The notes beneath the pieces were generated by a model, which had not been told where the DNA came from, ran no database searches, and worked only from the letters and a program-made list of their open reading frames with translations. Below, piece by piece: positions 26,282 through 34,070 of a stretch of 37,967 bases of DNA (position 1 is its first letter; each line of letters begins with the position of its first letter). Source of the stretch: Bryobacterales bacterium (GTDB taxonomy: Bacteria; Acidobacteriota; Terriglobia; Bryobacterales; Bryobacteraceae); contig JAUYBU010000167.1 of assembly GCA_030693045.1 (NCBI GenBank), positions 1-37,967 of the forward strand, in the 5' to 3' direction. The position numbers were made by a program, and so were the translations under genes.

Positions 26282-27670
26282 CCGCGACGGCATGGGCGCG
26301 TTGACGGACTTGCGCCAGGCCGCCAGCCGGGCATGCAACTGCTTGGCCCGGTCGGGCATCGCCGCGGCCAGGTCGCGCTTCTCCGAGGGGTCGTCGCCGA
26401 GGTTGTACAACTCCAGATGCCCGTCCTCGAAATACTCGAGCAGCTTCCAGTCGCGCGCGAGGATGGCGCTCACCGGCGTCGTGGTCGGGTAGTAATGCGG
26501 GTAGTGAAAGAAAAGCTCGCCGCGGTCCAGGCGCGCGCCCGGGCTCTTGAGCAGCGGGACCAGGCTTTTCCCGTCCACGGTCGCGTTGTGCTTCGCGTCG
26601 CCCTTGAGTCCGGCCATCTCGAGCATGGTGGGGTAGAAATCGATGGACGAAACCGGTTCGCCGCAGGTGACGCCCGCCGGCGCGACGCCCGGCCAGCGAA
26701 TCATGAGCGGCACGCGGATGCCGCCTTCGTACAGCGCGCCCTTGCCCGAGCGCAGCGGGTAGTTGTCGGTCACCGCCTCGCCCTTGTAAGGGTTGATGAA
26801 TCCGCCGTTGTCGGAAAAGAACACCACCACGGTGCGGTCGGCGATCCGCAATTCGTTCAACCGGGCGAGCACGCGGCCGACATTCTGGTCCATCGAATGC
26901 ACCATGGCGGCGTAGGCGGCATTCTTGTGGCGCATGCCGGGCGCGATCTTGCGGCGGTAGCGCTCGACCAGTTCCGGCTGGCCCTCGATCGGAGTGTGCA
27001 CGGTGTGATAGCAGAGGTTGAGAAAGAAGGGGCGGCCGGCGGATGAGCCGATGAGCCTCAGCGCCTCGCCGGTCAGACGGTCGGTCAGGTACTCGCCCGG
27101 CTTGCCGCCCTCCAGGCCGGGCACGTAGCGGTATTCGCCGCCATAGAGCTGACTTCCGCGATAAGGCCAGAAGAAAGTCGCCGGCGCGCCCCAGCAGGTG
27201 CCGCCGATGTTGACGTCGAAGCCGTGCGTTTCCGGATAGTGCTCGGCGTTGCCCAGATGCCACTTACCGACGTGCGCGTTGAAGTACCCGGCCTCGCGCA
27301 GAACCTCGGCGCAGGTCACTTCCGAGTGAGCCAGGTTCTCCTCGACCACCGGCGGAATCACACGGCGGTTGCGCGGAGGCGTGCGCGCGGATTCGCGCCA
27401 GATGGTGATGCCCAGGCGCGCCGGATGCTTACCGGTGTGAATGGAAGCGCGCGTGGGAGAGCAGACCGGCGCGGCGGAGTAGGCTCGCGTGAACCGGACG
27501 CTTTCCCGCGCCAGGCGTTCGATGTTCGGGGTTTCGTGCAGATCGGCGCCGTAGGGCGTCGTGTCGCTCCAACCCAGATCGTCGGCCAGGATGAAGACGA
27601 AGTTGAGCGGACGCGCGGCGGGCGCGGCCAGCGCGCAGGCTGCGGTAGACAAAAATTGGCGGCGGTCCAT
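26246..27670 (-). CDS. Tat-exported sulfatase 2
   Basis: Type I formylglycine sulfatase of 474 residues. It has a twin-arginine signal (MDRRQFLSTAACALA), the metal-binding ILADDLGWSD (D30-D31), and the active-site motif C70-S-P-T-R74 followed by ASIHTGKHPARLG. VVFFSDNGGFINP gives the second metal-site segment. It differs from sulfatase 1 in length and in this motif (CSPTR against CCPSR), so the two are not recent copies. Its C-terminus PNSGTGYEIPK is translated from one arm of a family A palindrome. The native protein probably ended near KSVNAPMPSR before the insertion. It faces the MBL gene and is followed upstream by the aldo/keto-reductase-like gene on the same strand, 33 bases away. Confidence 0.95.
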   Translation of the reverse strand: MDRRQFLSTAACALAAPAARPLNFVFILADDLGWSDTTPYGADLHETPNIERLARESVRFTRAYSAAPVCSPTRASIHTGKHPARLGITIWRESARTPPRNRRVIPPVVEENLAHSEVTCAEVLREAGYFNAHVGKWHLGNAEHYPETHGFDVNIGGTCWGAPATFFWPYRGSQLYGGEYRYVPGLEGGKPGEYLTDRLTGEALRLIGSSAGRPFFLNLCYHTVHTPIEGQPELVERYRRKIAPGMRHKNAAYAAMVHSMDQNVGRVLARLNELRIADRTVVVFFSDNGGFINPYKGEAVTDNYPLRSGKGALYEGGIRVPLMIRWPGVAPAGVTCGEPVSSIDFYPTMLEMAGLKGDAKHNATVDGKSLVPLLKSPGARLDRGELFFHYPHYYPTTTPVSAILARDWKLLEYFEDGHLELYNLGDDPSEKRDLAAAMPDRAKQLHARLAAWRKSVNAPMPSRPNSGTGYEIPK

Positions 27671-27703
27671 CAGCCGGTATTGTACCCGACCGCGCCCCGC
27701 CCC

Positions 27704-28516
27704 TCACAGGAATTTCTTGTGTTCGCGGTGTACCACGTCGCCGAAGCTCCGCATGAAATCCATTTCCTCAGGCGGAAGCGGGCCCTGGCGCACGGCGGCC
27801 AGGTTCTCCTCGAGTTCTTTGACGTTGCGCGGCGCCGTCAGGCAGACATCCACGTTCGGGTTCGACAACACGAACCGGTAGCACATCCCGGCGGTGGGGA
27901 TCCGGCCGTCCTTGGGCCACGTTCGCGGCCTGCGCAAGAGGAAAGTCCAGCGCGTGGCCGTGTAGCTCACAACTCCGGGGTGATGATTCTCCAGGTGAGG
28001 GAATATCTCTTCCTCGGCCCCGCGGTGGGCGGCGTTGTAACGGATCATGAGCGCGTCGAGCGCGCCCTGGGCCGCGAGTTGGCCGGCGAACCGCCGGTCG
28101 TGACACGACATCGCCACGCCGCGCACCCGGCTGTCGGCGCGCAGTTGGGCCAGTTCGTCCCGCGCCCGGTCAGTGAACTCCTTCGGCTTCATCACTCCCA
28201 GAAAATGAAACACGTCGATGTAGTCGGTGCGCAACTGCCGCAGCCGCCTTTCGAGCGTGCGGCGCAGGTTCTGGTAAGTCCAGATGTAGTTATACGCGCC
28301 CGTCACCACCACGTATTTCTCGCGGTCCCGCGGCAATGCGTCCCGCAGCACTTTGACCATCTGCATGTCGAAGCCGAAATAGAAGAAGTAGTTCACTCCC
28401 TCGTCCAGCGCTTTGTAGATGGTCTTCTTGCCCGGCCAGTAGCTGGCCGCCAGCCCCAGGCGATGAACGCGGTTGGAGATCTTTCCGAGCGATGCGTGCT
28501 CGAAGTCCTGTACCAT
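27704..28516 (-). CDS. Aldo/keto reductase-like protein lacking the catalytic tetrad
   Basis: A 270-residue protein with the order of an aldo/keto reductase barrel: LGLAAS, a KALDEGVNYF strand, LRQLRTDYIDVF, VRGVAMSCHD, and VDVCLTAPRNVKELEENL near the NADPH-binding end. Aligned by eye to the family, the catalytic Asp is replaced by F45, Tyr by D50, Lys by G73 and His by L106; a histidine occurs two positions earlier (H104). The usual reductase chemistry is therefore unlikely unless my alignment is off by a few residues. A good GGAGGG precedes the ATG. It lies 33 bases upstream of sulfatase 2 on the same strand and could share its transcript. Confidence 0.82.
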   Translation of the reverse strand: MVQDFEHASLGKISNRVHRLGLAASYWPGKKTIYKALDEGVNYFFYFGFDMQMVKVLRDALPRDREKYVVVTGAYNYIWTYQNLRRTLERRLRQLRTDYIDVFHFLGVMKPKEFTDRARDELAQLRADSRVRGVAMSCHDRRFAGQLAAQGALDALMIRYNAAHRGAEEEIFPHLENHHPGVVSYTATRWTFLLRRPRTWPKDGRIPTAGMCYRFVLSNPNVDVCLTAPRNVKELEENLAAVRQGPLPPEEMDFMRSFGDVVHREHKKFL

Positions 28517-28538
28517 CGAAACCCTCCGCTCTCATTAT

Positions 28539-28612
28539 GCTAATTCGGGGACAGGCTACGAAATCCCGAAACTCGGGAGTTTCGGGATTTCGTAGCCTGT
28601 CCCCGAATTAGC
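28539..28612. repeat. Family A paired palindromic repeat, copy 4, near-perfect palindrome
   Basis: Perfect 36-base arms (28539-28574 and 28577-28612) are separated by only two bases, the tightest copy in the window. It lies between the start of the aldo/keto-reductase-like gene and the end of the gene of unknown function, both on the minus strand. The TAA stop of the latter (complement of 28608-28610) is inside the right arm. The palindrome could extrude a cruciform and would be a strong RNA hairpin. Confidence 0.95.
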
Positions 28613-29549
28613 GTGGGGGCAGCGGGAACGGGATCTCGCGCGTGCCTTCGTCCAAGCCCACGATGCGGATCACCCTCTTCTGCGGAGGCAGCGCGGCCTG
28701 AGCGACGGTCTGAGTGGGGGGCGCGCCCGAAACCATCCAGTCCATCAAGCTGGCGCGCCGTGAAGCCCCTCCCGCCAGCATGGCTTTCAATCCGGTTTCC
28801 ATTTGCGCGATGTCGAGCGAGGCGGTGAACCTCACGTCCGCGCCCTCGCGGCCCACGGCCAGATCGCGCAGCGCCGGCGCGCCCGCCGCGCCGCGCAGCA
28901 TGCTTTCGATCGCCACCGCCGACTCCTCGGACGCGGCCACCAGGTCGAACGTCATCTCCAGGCCGCGGTTGAGCGCGATGCCGCCGTCGAACGACCGTAC
29001 CTCGGAGAACGGAGATGGTTGAAACGCCTCAAGCGATGAAGTAGCGATCCAGATGGAATAAGCCGACGACAACTCGGCCGCGCGACGCCACAACGGGCTT
29101 TCGCGCGGCGTGGCTGCGTTCCCGCGATCCAGCGCCGCGCGCACCGACGCCGTGTCGCCCGCCAGAAGAATCCATCCGTCCAGAACCGCGACGTCCGCGC
29201 CGCCTGCCGAGAAAACCTCGACGCCCCGGTATCGGGTGGCTTTTGCGCCGTCGGTGGCGGCCATTCGCCGCAGTTTGGCAAGGTTAAACCGCCCCGACGC
29301 GGTTGCCAGAAAGCGCTTGTTCCCGGCGCCGGGTTCCACCGCCACCAGCAGGTTGGTGATCTCTTCGGCGAAGTCGAGACTGGCGGCCGCGCCACCAATC
29401 AGCCCGGCCAGATTCGACTGCGCCGCCTGCCGCCAGTCGACGCCAATGAGCATCGCCGGCTCGGCCGGCGCATAGCGCCAATAGATCGGCGTGGAAGACT
29501 GGCCCCAGCCCAGAACGGCAAACAAGAGTCCCATCGCGGCCACGCGCAT
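28608..29549 (-). CDS. Secreted protein of unknown function
   Basis: A 313-residue protein with a short signal peptide (MRVAAMGLLFAVLGWGQ), as in other exported proteins of this region. I do not recognise the family. The sequence has alternating hydrophobic strands and Ala-rich helices, such as FLATASGRFNLAKLRRMA, VAVLDGWILLAGDTASVRAALDR and LEMTFDLVAAS. This suggests two repeated alpha/beta modules that compare a stored value, as seen in some acidobacterial hypothetical proteins. The C-terminus is Pro-rich and ends PLPPR, with its stop codon supplied by a family A repeat. AGAGGT precedes the ATG at good spacing. It lies 61 bases downstream of hrpB on the same strand. Confidence 0.75.
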   Translation of the reverse strand: MRVAAMGLLFAVLGWGQSSTPIYWRYAPAEPAMLIGVDWRQAAQSNLAGLIGGAAASLDFAEEITNLLVAVEPGAGNKRFLATASGRFNLAKLRRMAATDGAKATRYRGVEVFSAGGADVAVLDGWILLAGDTASVRAALDRGNAATPRESPLWRRAAELSSAYSIWIATSSLEAFQPSPFSEVRSFDGGIALNRGLEMTFDLVAASEESAVAIESMLRGAAGAPALRDLAVGREGADVRFTASLDIAQMETGLKAMLAGGASRRASLMDWMVSGAPPTQTVAQAALPPQKRVIRIVGLDEGTREIPFPLPPR

Positions 29550-29610
29550 GCAAGGTACCTCTGTTCAAAGCGTAGCGGCTTGCTTACCTACGAGCCATCG
29601 GGTATTTGAC

Positions 29611-31977
29611 CTATTTCCGGTTCGGATCTTCCGGCCAGGCGTGCTTGGGATAGCGGCGCATCAACTCGCGCCGCAATTGGGGATAGAGGCGCTGCCAGAA
29701 TCCGGCCAGGTCGGTGGTGGTCTGCACCGGGCGCTGGTTGGGAGCGAGCAGGCGCACCACCAGCGGCACGGCTCCGTCGCCCACGCGCGGGGACTCGCGC
29801 ATGCCGAAGAAGTCCTGGAGCCGGGAAGCGATCCAGGGCGGCTGGCCGGCCTGGTAGTGTACGCGCACGCGCCGGCCGGCAGGCAGGCGCACAAACTCCG
29901 GGGCCAGCTTGTCGAGCAGGCCCGGCGGCAAGCGCCGTTCGAGCGCGCGCTCCAGGCCGCCGCCGCGCGCCGCGGCCTCCAGTTCGGCGAAACTGCGCAG
30001 GCCCTTGCAGAGCGAGCGCAGCGCCTCGCTCACGTCCAGTGGCCCAAGCGGAGCGCCGGCGAACTGCGCTCGCGCCAAAAACTCGCCGGGGTCGGCGAAC
30101 CGATCCAGTCCCGCCTCCAGCGCCCGTTCGGCAAGCAGCGCCGCCGCCGCTTCGCTGTCCACCGCTCCGCTGCGGCTCTCCTCGATGGTCAGCGACTCGA
30201 AGCACAGCGCGCTGACCGCTTCGACGCGCTCGGCCGCGCGGTTCCACTCGAGCGAGGTGCGCTCCGAAACACGCTCCGGAAACAGGTCGAGCAGCCATTC
30301 CGGTTCGACCGCGCTGGCCAGCCGGACCACGGGCAGCCGCTGGTCGGGCCGGTCCTCGACATCCACCGCCACCAGAAACCGCGCCTCGCGCACGACGCTC
30401 GAAGAAGCCAGTTCGGCCGAGCCGCCCGCGGCCAGCAGCAACTCGCTCCCCTGCCGCCGCCGGGCCACGCGGTCCGGAAAAGCGGCCAGCACGGCCATGA
30501 GCAGCGCGCTCTCGTCCCTTGCGCCTTTGCTCTTCGGCCGTGCGATGCGCCGGATCTGGTCGTAGAGGCGCTTCACGTCGCCGCGCCATTCCGAATCCAG
30601 CAGCCAGAGCAGGTCGCTTCTGCCCGAGTGATGGGTCTCCTCGGGCAATCGCGCGCCGGCGCTCAGCAACGCCGCCACGGCGCAGCCGTCGTCGCCGGCG
30701 CCGCGCGCTTCGGCTTCCAGCAGCAATCGCGACAATCGAGGATGCAGCGGGAACCGCGCCATTTCCCTTCCCAACGGGCCCACGGCGCCCAGGCGCGCCA
30801 GCAGGTCCTCGGCCGCCGCGATCTGCGCCTCGCCGGGGCGCTCGAGCAGCTCGAGATCCCGCCAGCGTTCGACGCCCAGGGAACGCAGCGCCAGCGTGGC
30901 CTGAGACAGCTCCGCCCGCAGAATCTCGGGCACATCGCGCTCGGGACGCCGCGCGTAGTCGTCCTCGGAATAGAGGCGGATCACGCGCCCGGGCCGGGTG
31001 CGTCCGGCGCGGCCCGCGCGTTGCCGGGCGCTGGCCTGGCCGATTCGCTTCACGGCGAGCGCCGGCAAACCGGTCCAGGGCGACCAGGAAGCCATCCGCG
31101 CCAGGCCGCTGTCGATGACCGCCGTGACTCCCTCGATGGTGAGCGAACTTTCGGCGACGTTGGTCGATAGGATCAGCTTGGGGCGGCCGGCCGGCTCCAG
31201 AACCCGGGCCTGCTCCTCCAGGCTCAGATCGCCGTGCATCTGCATGATGCACAGGCCGACGCGCGCGGCGAGTTCCGCGCAGGCGCGCTCGGCCCGGCGA
31301 ATCTCGCGCGCGCCGGGAAGGAATACCAGGATGTCGCCGTCGGTTCCGCGCGCGGCCAGCCTTCCCACCGCCTCGGCAACCTGCTGCTCCAAAGGTTGAG
31401 CCGAGTGCGGCGTGTGCGATATTTCGAGATCGAATAGACGGCCTTCGCTTTGCACCGTCGCGCACGGCGCGAGATAGCCTGCGATGGGCCCGGCGTCGAG
31501 CGTCGCCGACATCACCACCAGGCGCAGATCCGGTCGCGCCGTGCGCTGCAAGCGCCGCAACAGCGCCAGGGAGAGGTCGGTGTCGAGATGGCGCTCGTGA
31601 AACTCGTCCAGAACCACCGCCGACACCCGGCGCAGCTCGGGATCGTCCATCAGACGCCGGATCAGCAGGCCTTCGGTGATGTAGAACAGCCGCGTTTGGG
31701 GGCCCGCGGCGGATTCGAACCGGACCTGGTATCCGACGGTCGCGCCCAGGGCTTCCCCGCGCACGCGCGCCACCCGTTGCGCCGCGGCGCGGGCGGCGAG
31801 GCGGCGAGGCTCCAGAACCAGGACCGAGCCGGGGAAGGCGTCCAACAGCGCGGGAGGAACCAGCGTGGTCTTTCCCGCCCCGGGCGGAGCGACGACCACC
31901 AGGTTCCGGACCGATTGAAGATCATCGACGATTCGCGGAACCAGCGATTCAAACCGCGGCGCCGCGCTGCCGCTCAC
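29611..31977 (-). CDS. hrpB: ATP-dependent helicase HrpB
   Basis: DEAH/RHA-type superfamily 2 helicase of 788 residues, near the family's usual length of about 800. Seen in order: Walker A PPGAGKTT (residues 31-38), LVLEPRRLAARAAAQRVA, the Walker B variant LDEFHERH, motif III SATL, STNVAESSLTI, and the motif VI sequence QRAGRAGRTRPG. The C-terminal HrpB domain ends MRRYPKHAWPEDPNRK. The open frame extends further upstream, but that part is antisense or overlaps the lipoprotein gene. The GTG at 31977 overlaps the TGA of the lipoprotein gene (GTGA), a sign of translational coupling. Its cellular role is poorly defined in most bacteria. Confidence 0.95.
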   Translation of the reverse strand: MSGSAAPRFESLVPRIVDDLQSVRNLVVVAPPGAGKTTLVPPALLDAFPGSVLVLEPRRLAARAAAQRVARVRGEALGATVGYQVRFESAAGPQTRLFYITEGLLIRRLMDDPELRRVSAVVLDEFHERHLDTDLSLALLRRLQRTARPDLRLVVMSATLDAGPIAGYLAPCATVQSEGRLFDLEISHTPHSAQPLEQQVAEAVGRLAARGTDGDILVFLPGAREIRRAERACAELAARVGLCIMQMHGDLSLEEQARVLEPAGRPKLILSTNVAESSLTIEGVTAVIDSGLARMASWSPWTGLPALAVKRIGQASARQRAGRAGRTRPGRVIRLYSEDDYARRPERDVPEILRAELSQATLALRSLGVERWRDLELLERPGEAQIAAAEDLLARLGAVGPLGREMARFPLHPRLSRLLLEAEARGAGDDGCAVAALLSAGARLPEETHHSGRSDLLWLLDSEWRGDVKRLYDQIRRIARPKSKGARDESALLMAVLAAFPDRVARRRQGSELLLAAGGSAELASSSVVREARFLVAVDVEDRPDQRLPVVRLASAVEPEWLLDLFPERVSERTSLEWNRAAERVEAVSALCFESLTIEESRSGAVDSEAAAALLAERALEAGLDRFADPGEFLARAQFAGAPLGPLDVSEALRSLCKGLRSFAELEAAARGGGLERALERRLPPGLLDKLAPEFVRLPAGRRVRVHYQAGQPPWIASRLQDFFGMRESPRVGDGAVPLVVRLLAPNQRPVQTTTDLAGFWQRLYPQLRRELMRRYPKHAWPEDPNRK

Positions 31978-32861
31978 CGCAGCAATCCCGCCTCGCGACG
32001 AAAACCTTCGGCGACCGACTCGACGGCCACGCGGCCGTCGGATAGCTTGATGTTGGCCGCCCGCACCGCCTTCAGGGTGACCTTCCCCGACAACTCCGCG
32101 AGCGCGCGCCGGACGCCGGGGTAGGCCTGGTCGGCGTCGGACCGCAATACAAACGACATCTCGCACGGCGGAAACACCCGGGCGTCGTCTTCGAGTATCT
32201 GTAAGTCGTCGCGCACCCAAACGATTTCGGTGGCTCCGGCGAGGATAAGGTCGATGGTGTCCTCGGTCAATGCACGCGGAAACAGGGCGGGCTCCATGGC
32301 CGCGGGAGGAGTTCGCAGAGTAATGTGATACGTCGCATCCAAAAGGGGAAACCCGTCCTTGCGCGCCCGAAACTCGCGTGTGACCCCGATGCGCCAGCCC
32401 TCCTTGCGCCGCGTCAGATCGCTCATCTTGGTTATCTTGAGCTTCGCCGAGTCGCTCTGCCGGACGGCGACCAGGCAGCGGCCGTCAAAGCCCAGCGGAT
32501 CCAGCCAGAGGGCGCGGAAACGGCTCGCGTATTCATCGCGGAGGCGTTCCAGCATCGAGTTTCGATCCGTATCCATTTGGGCGCGGAGCATAACCGGCAG
32601 CGCGATGCACCCATACTCGGGGTAGAGGTCGATCTCGCCTCCCACCAACCCGGTGTGCACCGCCATGGTCTCACCCCAGTTGTACTTTCGGGCGACTTTG
32701 ATGCCCAGTTTTCGTTCCAGGTGACCGGCGGCGACTTCCGCCAGAAAGACCTGCTCGATGCTGGCCTTGGAGCCCACCACCAAAAGGCGCGGGGTCCTCG
32801 AGCATGCTCCGAGAAGACCGAGCAGGCAAAGCGGAAGAGCCAGTTTGCAGCCGTTCTGCAT
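31974..32861 (-). CDS. Osmolyte-type ABC transporter substrate-binding lipoprotein
   Basis: A periplasmic solute-binding protein of the glycine betaine/choline/osmoprotectant type (OpuAC-like), 295 residues. The lipobox L17-G-A-C20 marks it as a lipoprotein. Family features are VGSKASIEQVFLAEVAAGHLE, GLVGGEIDLYPEYG, a conserved-looking DPLGFDGRCLVAVR stretch, and DDARVFPPCEMSFVLR. The ATG at 32861 is preceded by GGGAGG; upstream in-frame codons would destroy the signal. No permease or ATPase is in the window, so it is an orphan binding protein. It is sandwiched between a radical SAM gene and hrpB, with a 4-base overlap to the latter, which is unusual for such a transporter part. Confidence 0.88.
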   Translation of the reverse strand: MQNGCKLALPLCLLGLLGACSRTPRLLVVGSKASIEQVFLAEVAAGHLERKLGIKVARKYNWGETMAVHTGLVGGEIDLYPEYGCIALPVMLRAQMDTDRNSMLERLRDEYASRFRALWLDPLGFDGRCLVAVRQSDSAKLKITKMSDLTRRKEGWRIGVTREFRARKDGFPLLDATYHITLRTPPAAMEPALFPRALTEDTIDLILAGATEIVWVRDDLQILEDDARVFPPCEMSFVLRSDADQAYPGVRRALAELSGKVTLKAVRAANIKLSDGRVAVESVAEGFRREAGLLR

Positions 32862-32932
32862 TCGATTCAGGCCTCCCATGGGAAGGTGCGAAAAGGCGCG
32901 GGCAAGCTGAAGCTTGGCCCACACCAGGATTG

Positions 32933-34015
32933 TCACATGGATTGGGCCGGCGACGCTGCCGGCGGCCGGATCCATCGTCCGGGGATCCTCCCTCCGCAGT
33001 CCGGGCAACCGCCCTGGGCATCCATCCGGCATTCGAGTACTTGAAACCCAAGCCGGCGGACCAGCACGGCGTCACACCCGGGACAGATCGTATCTTCGCC
33101 GTGGTGGATCAGCCCCGGCAGATTCCCGGCATAGACGAACCGCAACCCCGCCCGGCGTCCGATGCCGGAGGCCCGCAGCAGATCCTCGGGCCGGGTCGCT
33201 CGCCGGTCCGTCATTTTGTAGTCGGGATGGAATGCCGTGACATGCCACGGGAGATCGGGCGACACGGAGCAAAGGAATTCGGCAATCTGGGTCAGTTCTT
33301 CGTCCGAATCGTTGAAGCCCGGCACCAGCAGTGTGACCACCTCGAGCCAGATCCCCATGCCGTGCAGCCGGCGAATGGTGTCCAGGATCGGCTCCAGGCG
33401 TCCACCCAGTTTTCTGTAGTTCCGGTCCCGGAAGCTCTTAAGATCGACCTTGCAGAAATCCAGCCAAGGCTGGAGAAATTCGAGCACTCGCGGCGCGGCA
33501 TTGCCATTGGAAACCATGCCGGTCATCAGGCCGGCGGCTCGCGCCTGGCGAAAGATGGCAACCGCCCATTCCGCCGTAATGAGAGGCTCGTTGTAGGTGC
33601 TCACGACGGCATCCGCGGCCGCATCGAGCGCGGCGCGCACCAACTGTTCGGGCGTCGTGCGGCGCACCGGCGCCAGCGCCCGCGGATCGCGCGGGGCCTG
33701 CGACGTGATCCAGTTCTGGCAGTAGGAGCAGTGCAGGTCGCAACCGAGCATGCCGAAACTGAAGGCCTTGCCGCCCGGAACCACGTGGAAGAACGGCTTC
33801 TTCTCGATGGGGTCCGAGTGAGCGCCGGCCACGTAGCCCCACGGGGCATACAGCGTGCCGCCCCGGTTATAGCGCACCCGGCAGACCCCGCATTGTCCGT
33901 CGAAGATGGGGCAAAGATGACCGCAGGCCAGGCAGCGCAAGCGCCGTGCATCGATTCGCTCGAACAGTTCGCTGGGGCGAACCAACTCACCCAAAACCCC
34001 CTGGGGCAACGGCAT
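32933..34015 (-). CDS. amrS: AmmeMemoRadiSam system radical SAM enzyme
   Basis: Radical SAM protein of 360 residues, related to pyruvate formate-lyase activating enzymes. The cluster motif is C92-D-L-H-C96-S-Y-C99. Two further cysteine groups lie at the N-terminus (C28, C31, C35, C42, C45). The C-terminal end carries zinc-ribbon-like CPGC and CPDC pairs. SAM-binding features include VSTYNEPLITAEW and WLEVVTLLVPGFNDSDEEL. Start: the ATG at 34015 follows a GGTGGAG sequence; a GTG four codons earlier is possible. The family usually occurs with AMMECR1 and Memo-like partners, which are not in this window. The reaction is unknown. It is upstream of the lipoprotein gene by 71 bases, same strand. 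Confidence 0.9.
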   Translation of the reverse strand: MPLPQGVLGELVRPSELFERIDARRLRCLACGHLCPIFDGQCGVCRVRYNRGGTLYAPWGYVAGAHSDPIEKKPFFHVVPGGKAFSFGMLGCDLHCSYCQNWITSQAPRDPRALAPVRRTTPEQLVRAALDAAADAVVSTYNEPLITAEWAVAIFRQARAAGLMTGMVSNGNAAPRVLEFLQPWLDFCKVDLKSFRDRNYRKLGGRLEPILDTIRRLHGMGIWLEVVTLLVPGFNDSDEELTQIAEFLCSVSPDLPWHVTAFHPDYKMTDRRATRPEDLLRASGIGRRAGLRFVYAGNLPGLIHHGEDTICPGCDAVLVRRLGFQVLECRMDAQGGCPDCGGRIPGRWIRPPAASPAQSM

Positions 34016-34070
34016 GTTCGACTCCACCTCTATTATGCCGCGCGCCGGGGGGGCGATCCGATGCCGATGG

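Noticed and set aside
10551-28612. A CRISPR array from the repeated palindromes
   Set aside because: Copies are kilobases apart in unrelated gaps, not regularly spaced, and there are no cas genes.
29491-31170. A 559-codon plus-strand frame opposite hrpB
   Set aside because: It is antisense to conserved helicase motifs and has a composition dominated by Arg, Ala and Gln, as expected for a shadow frame.
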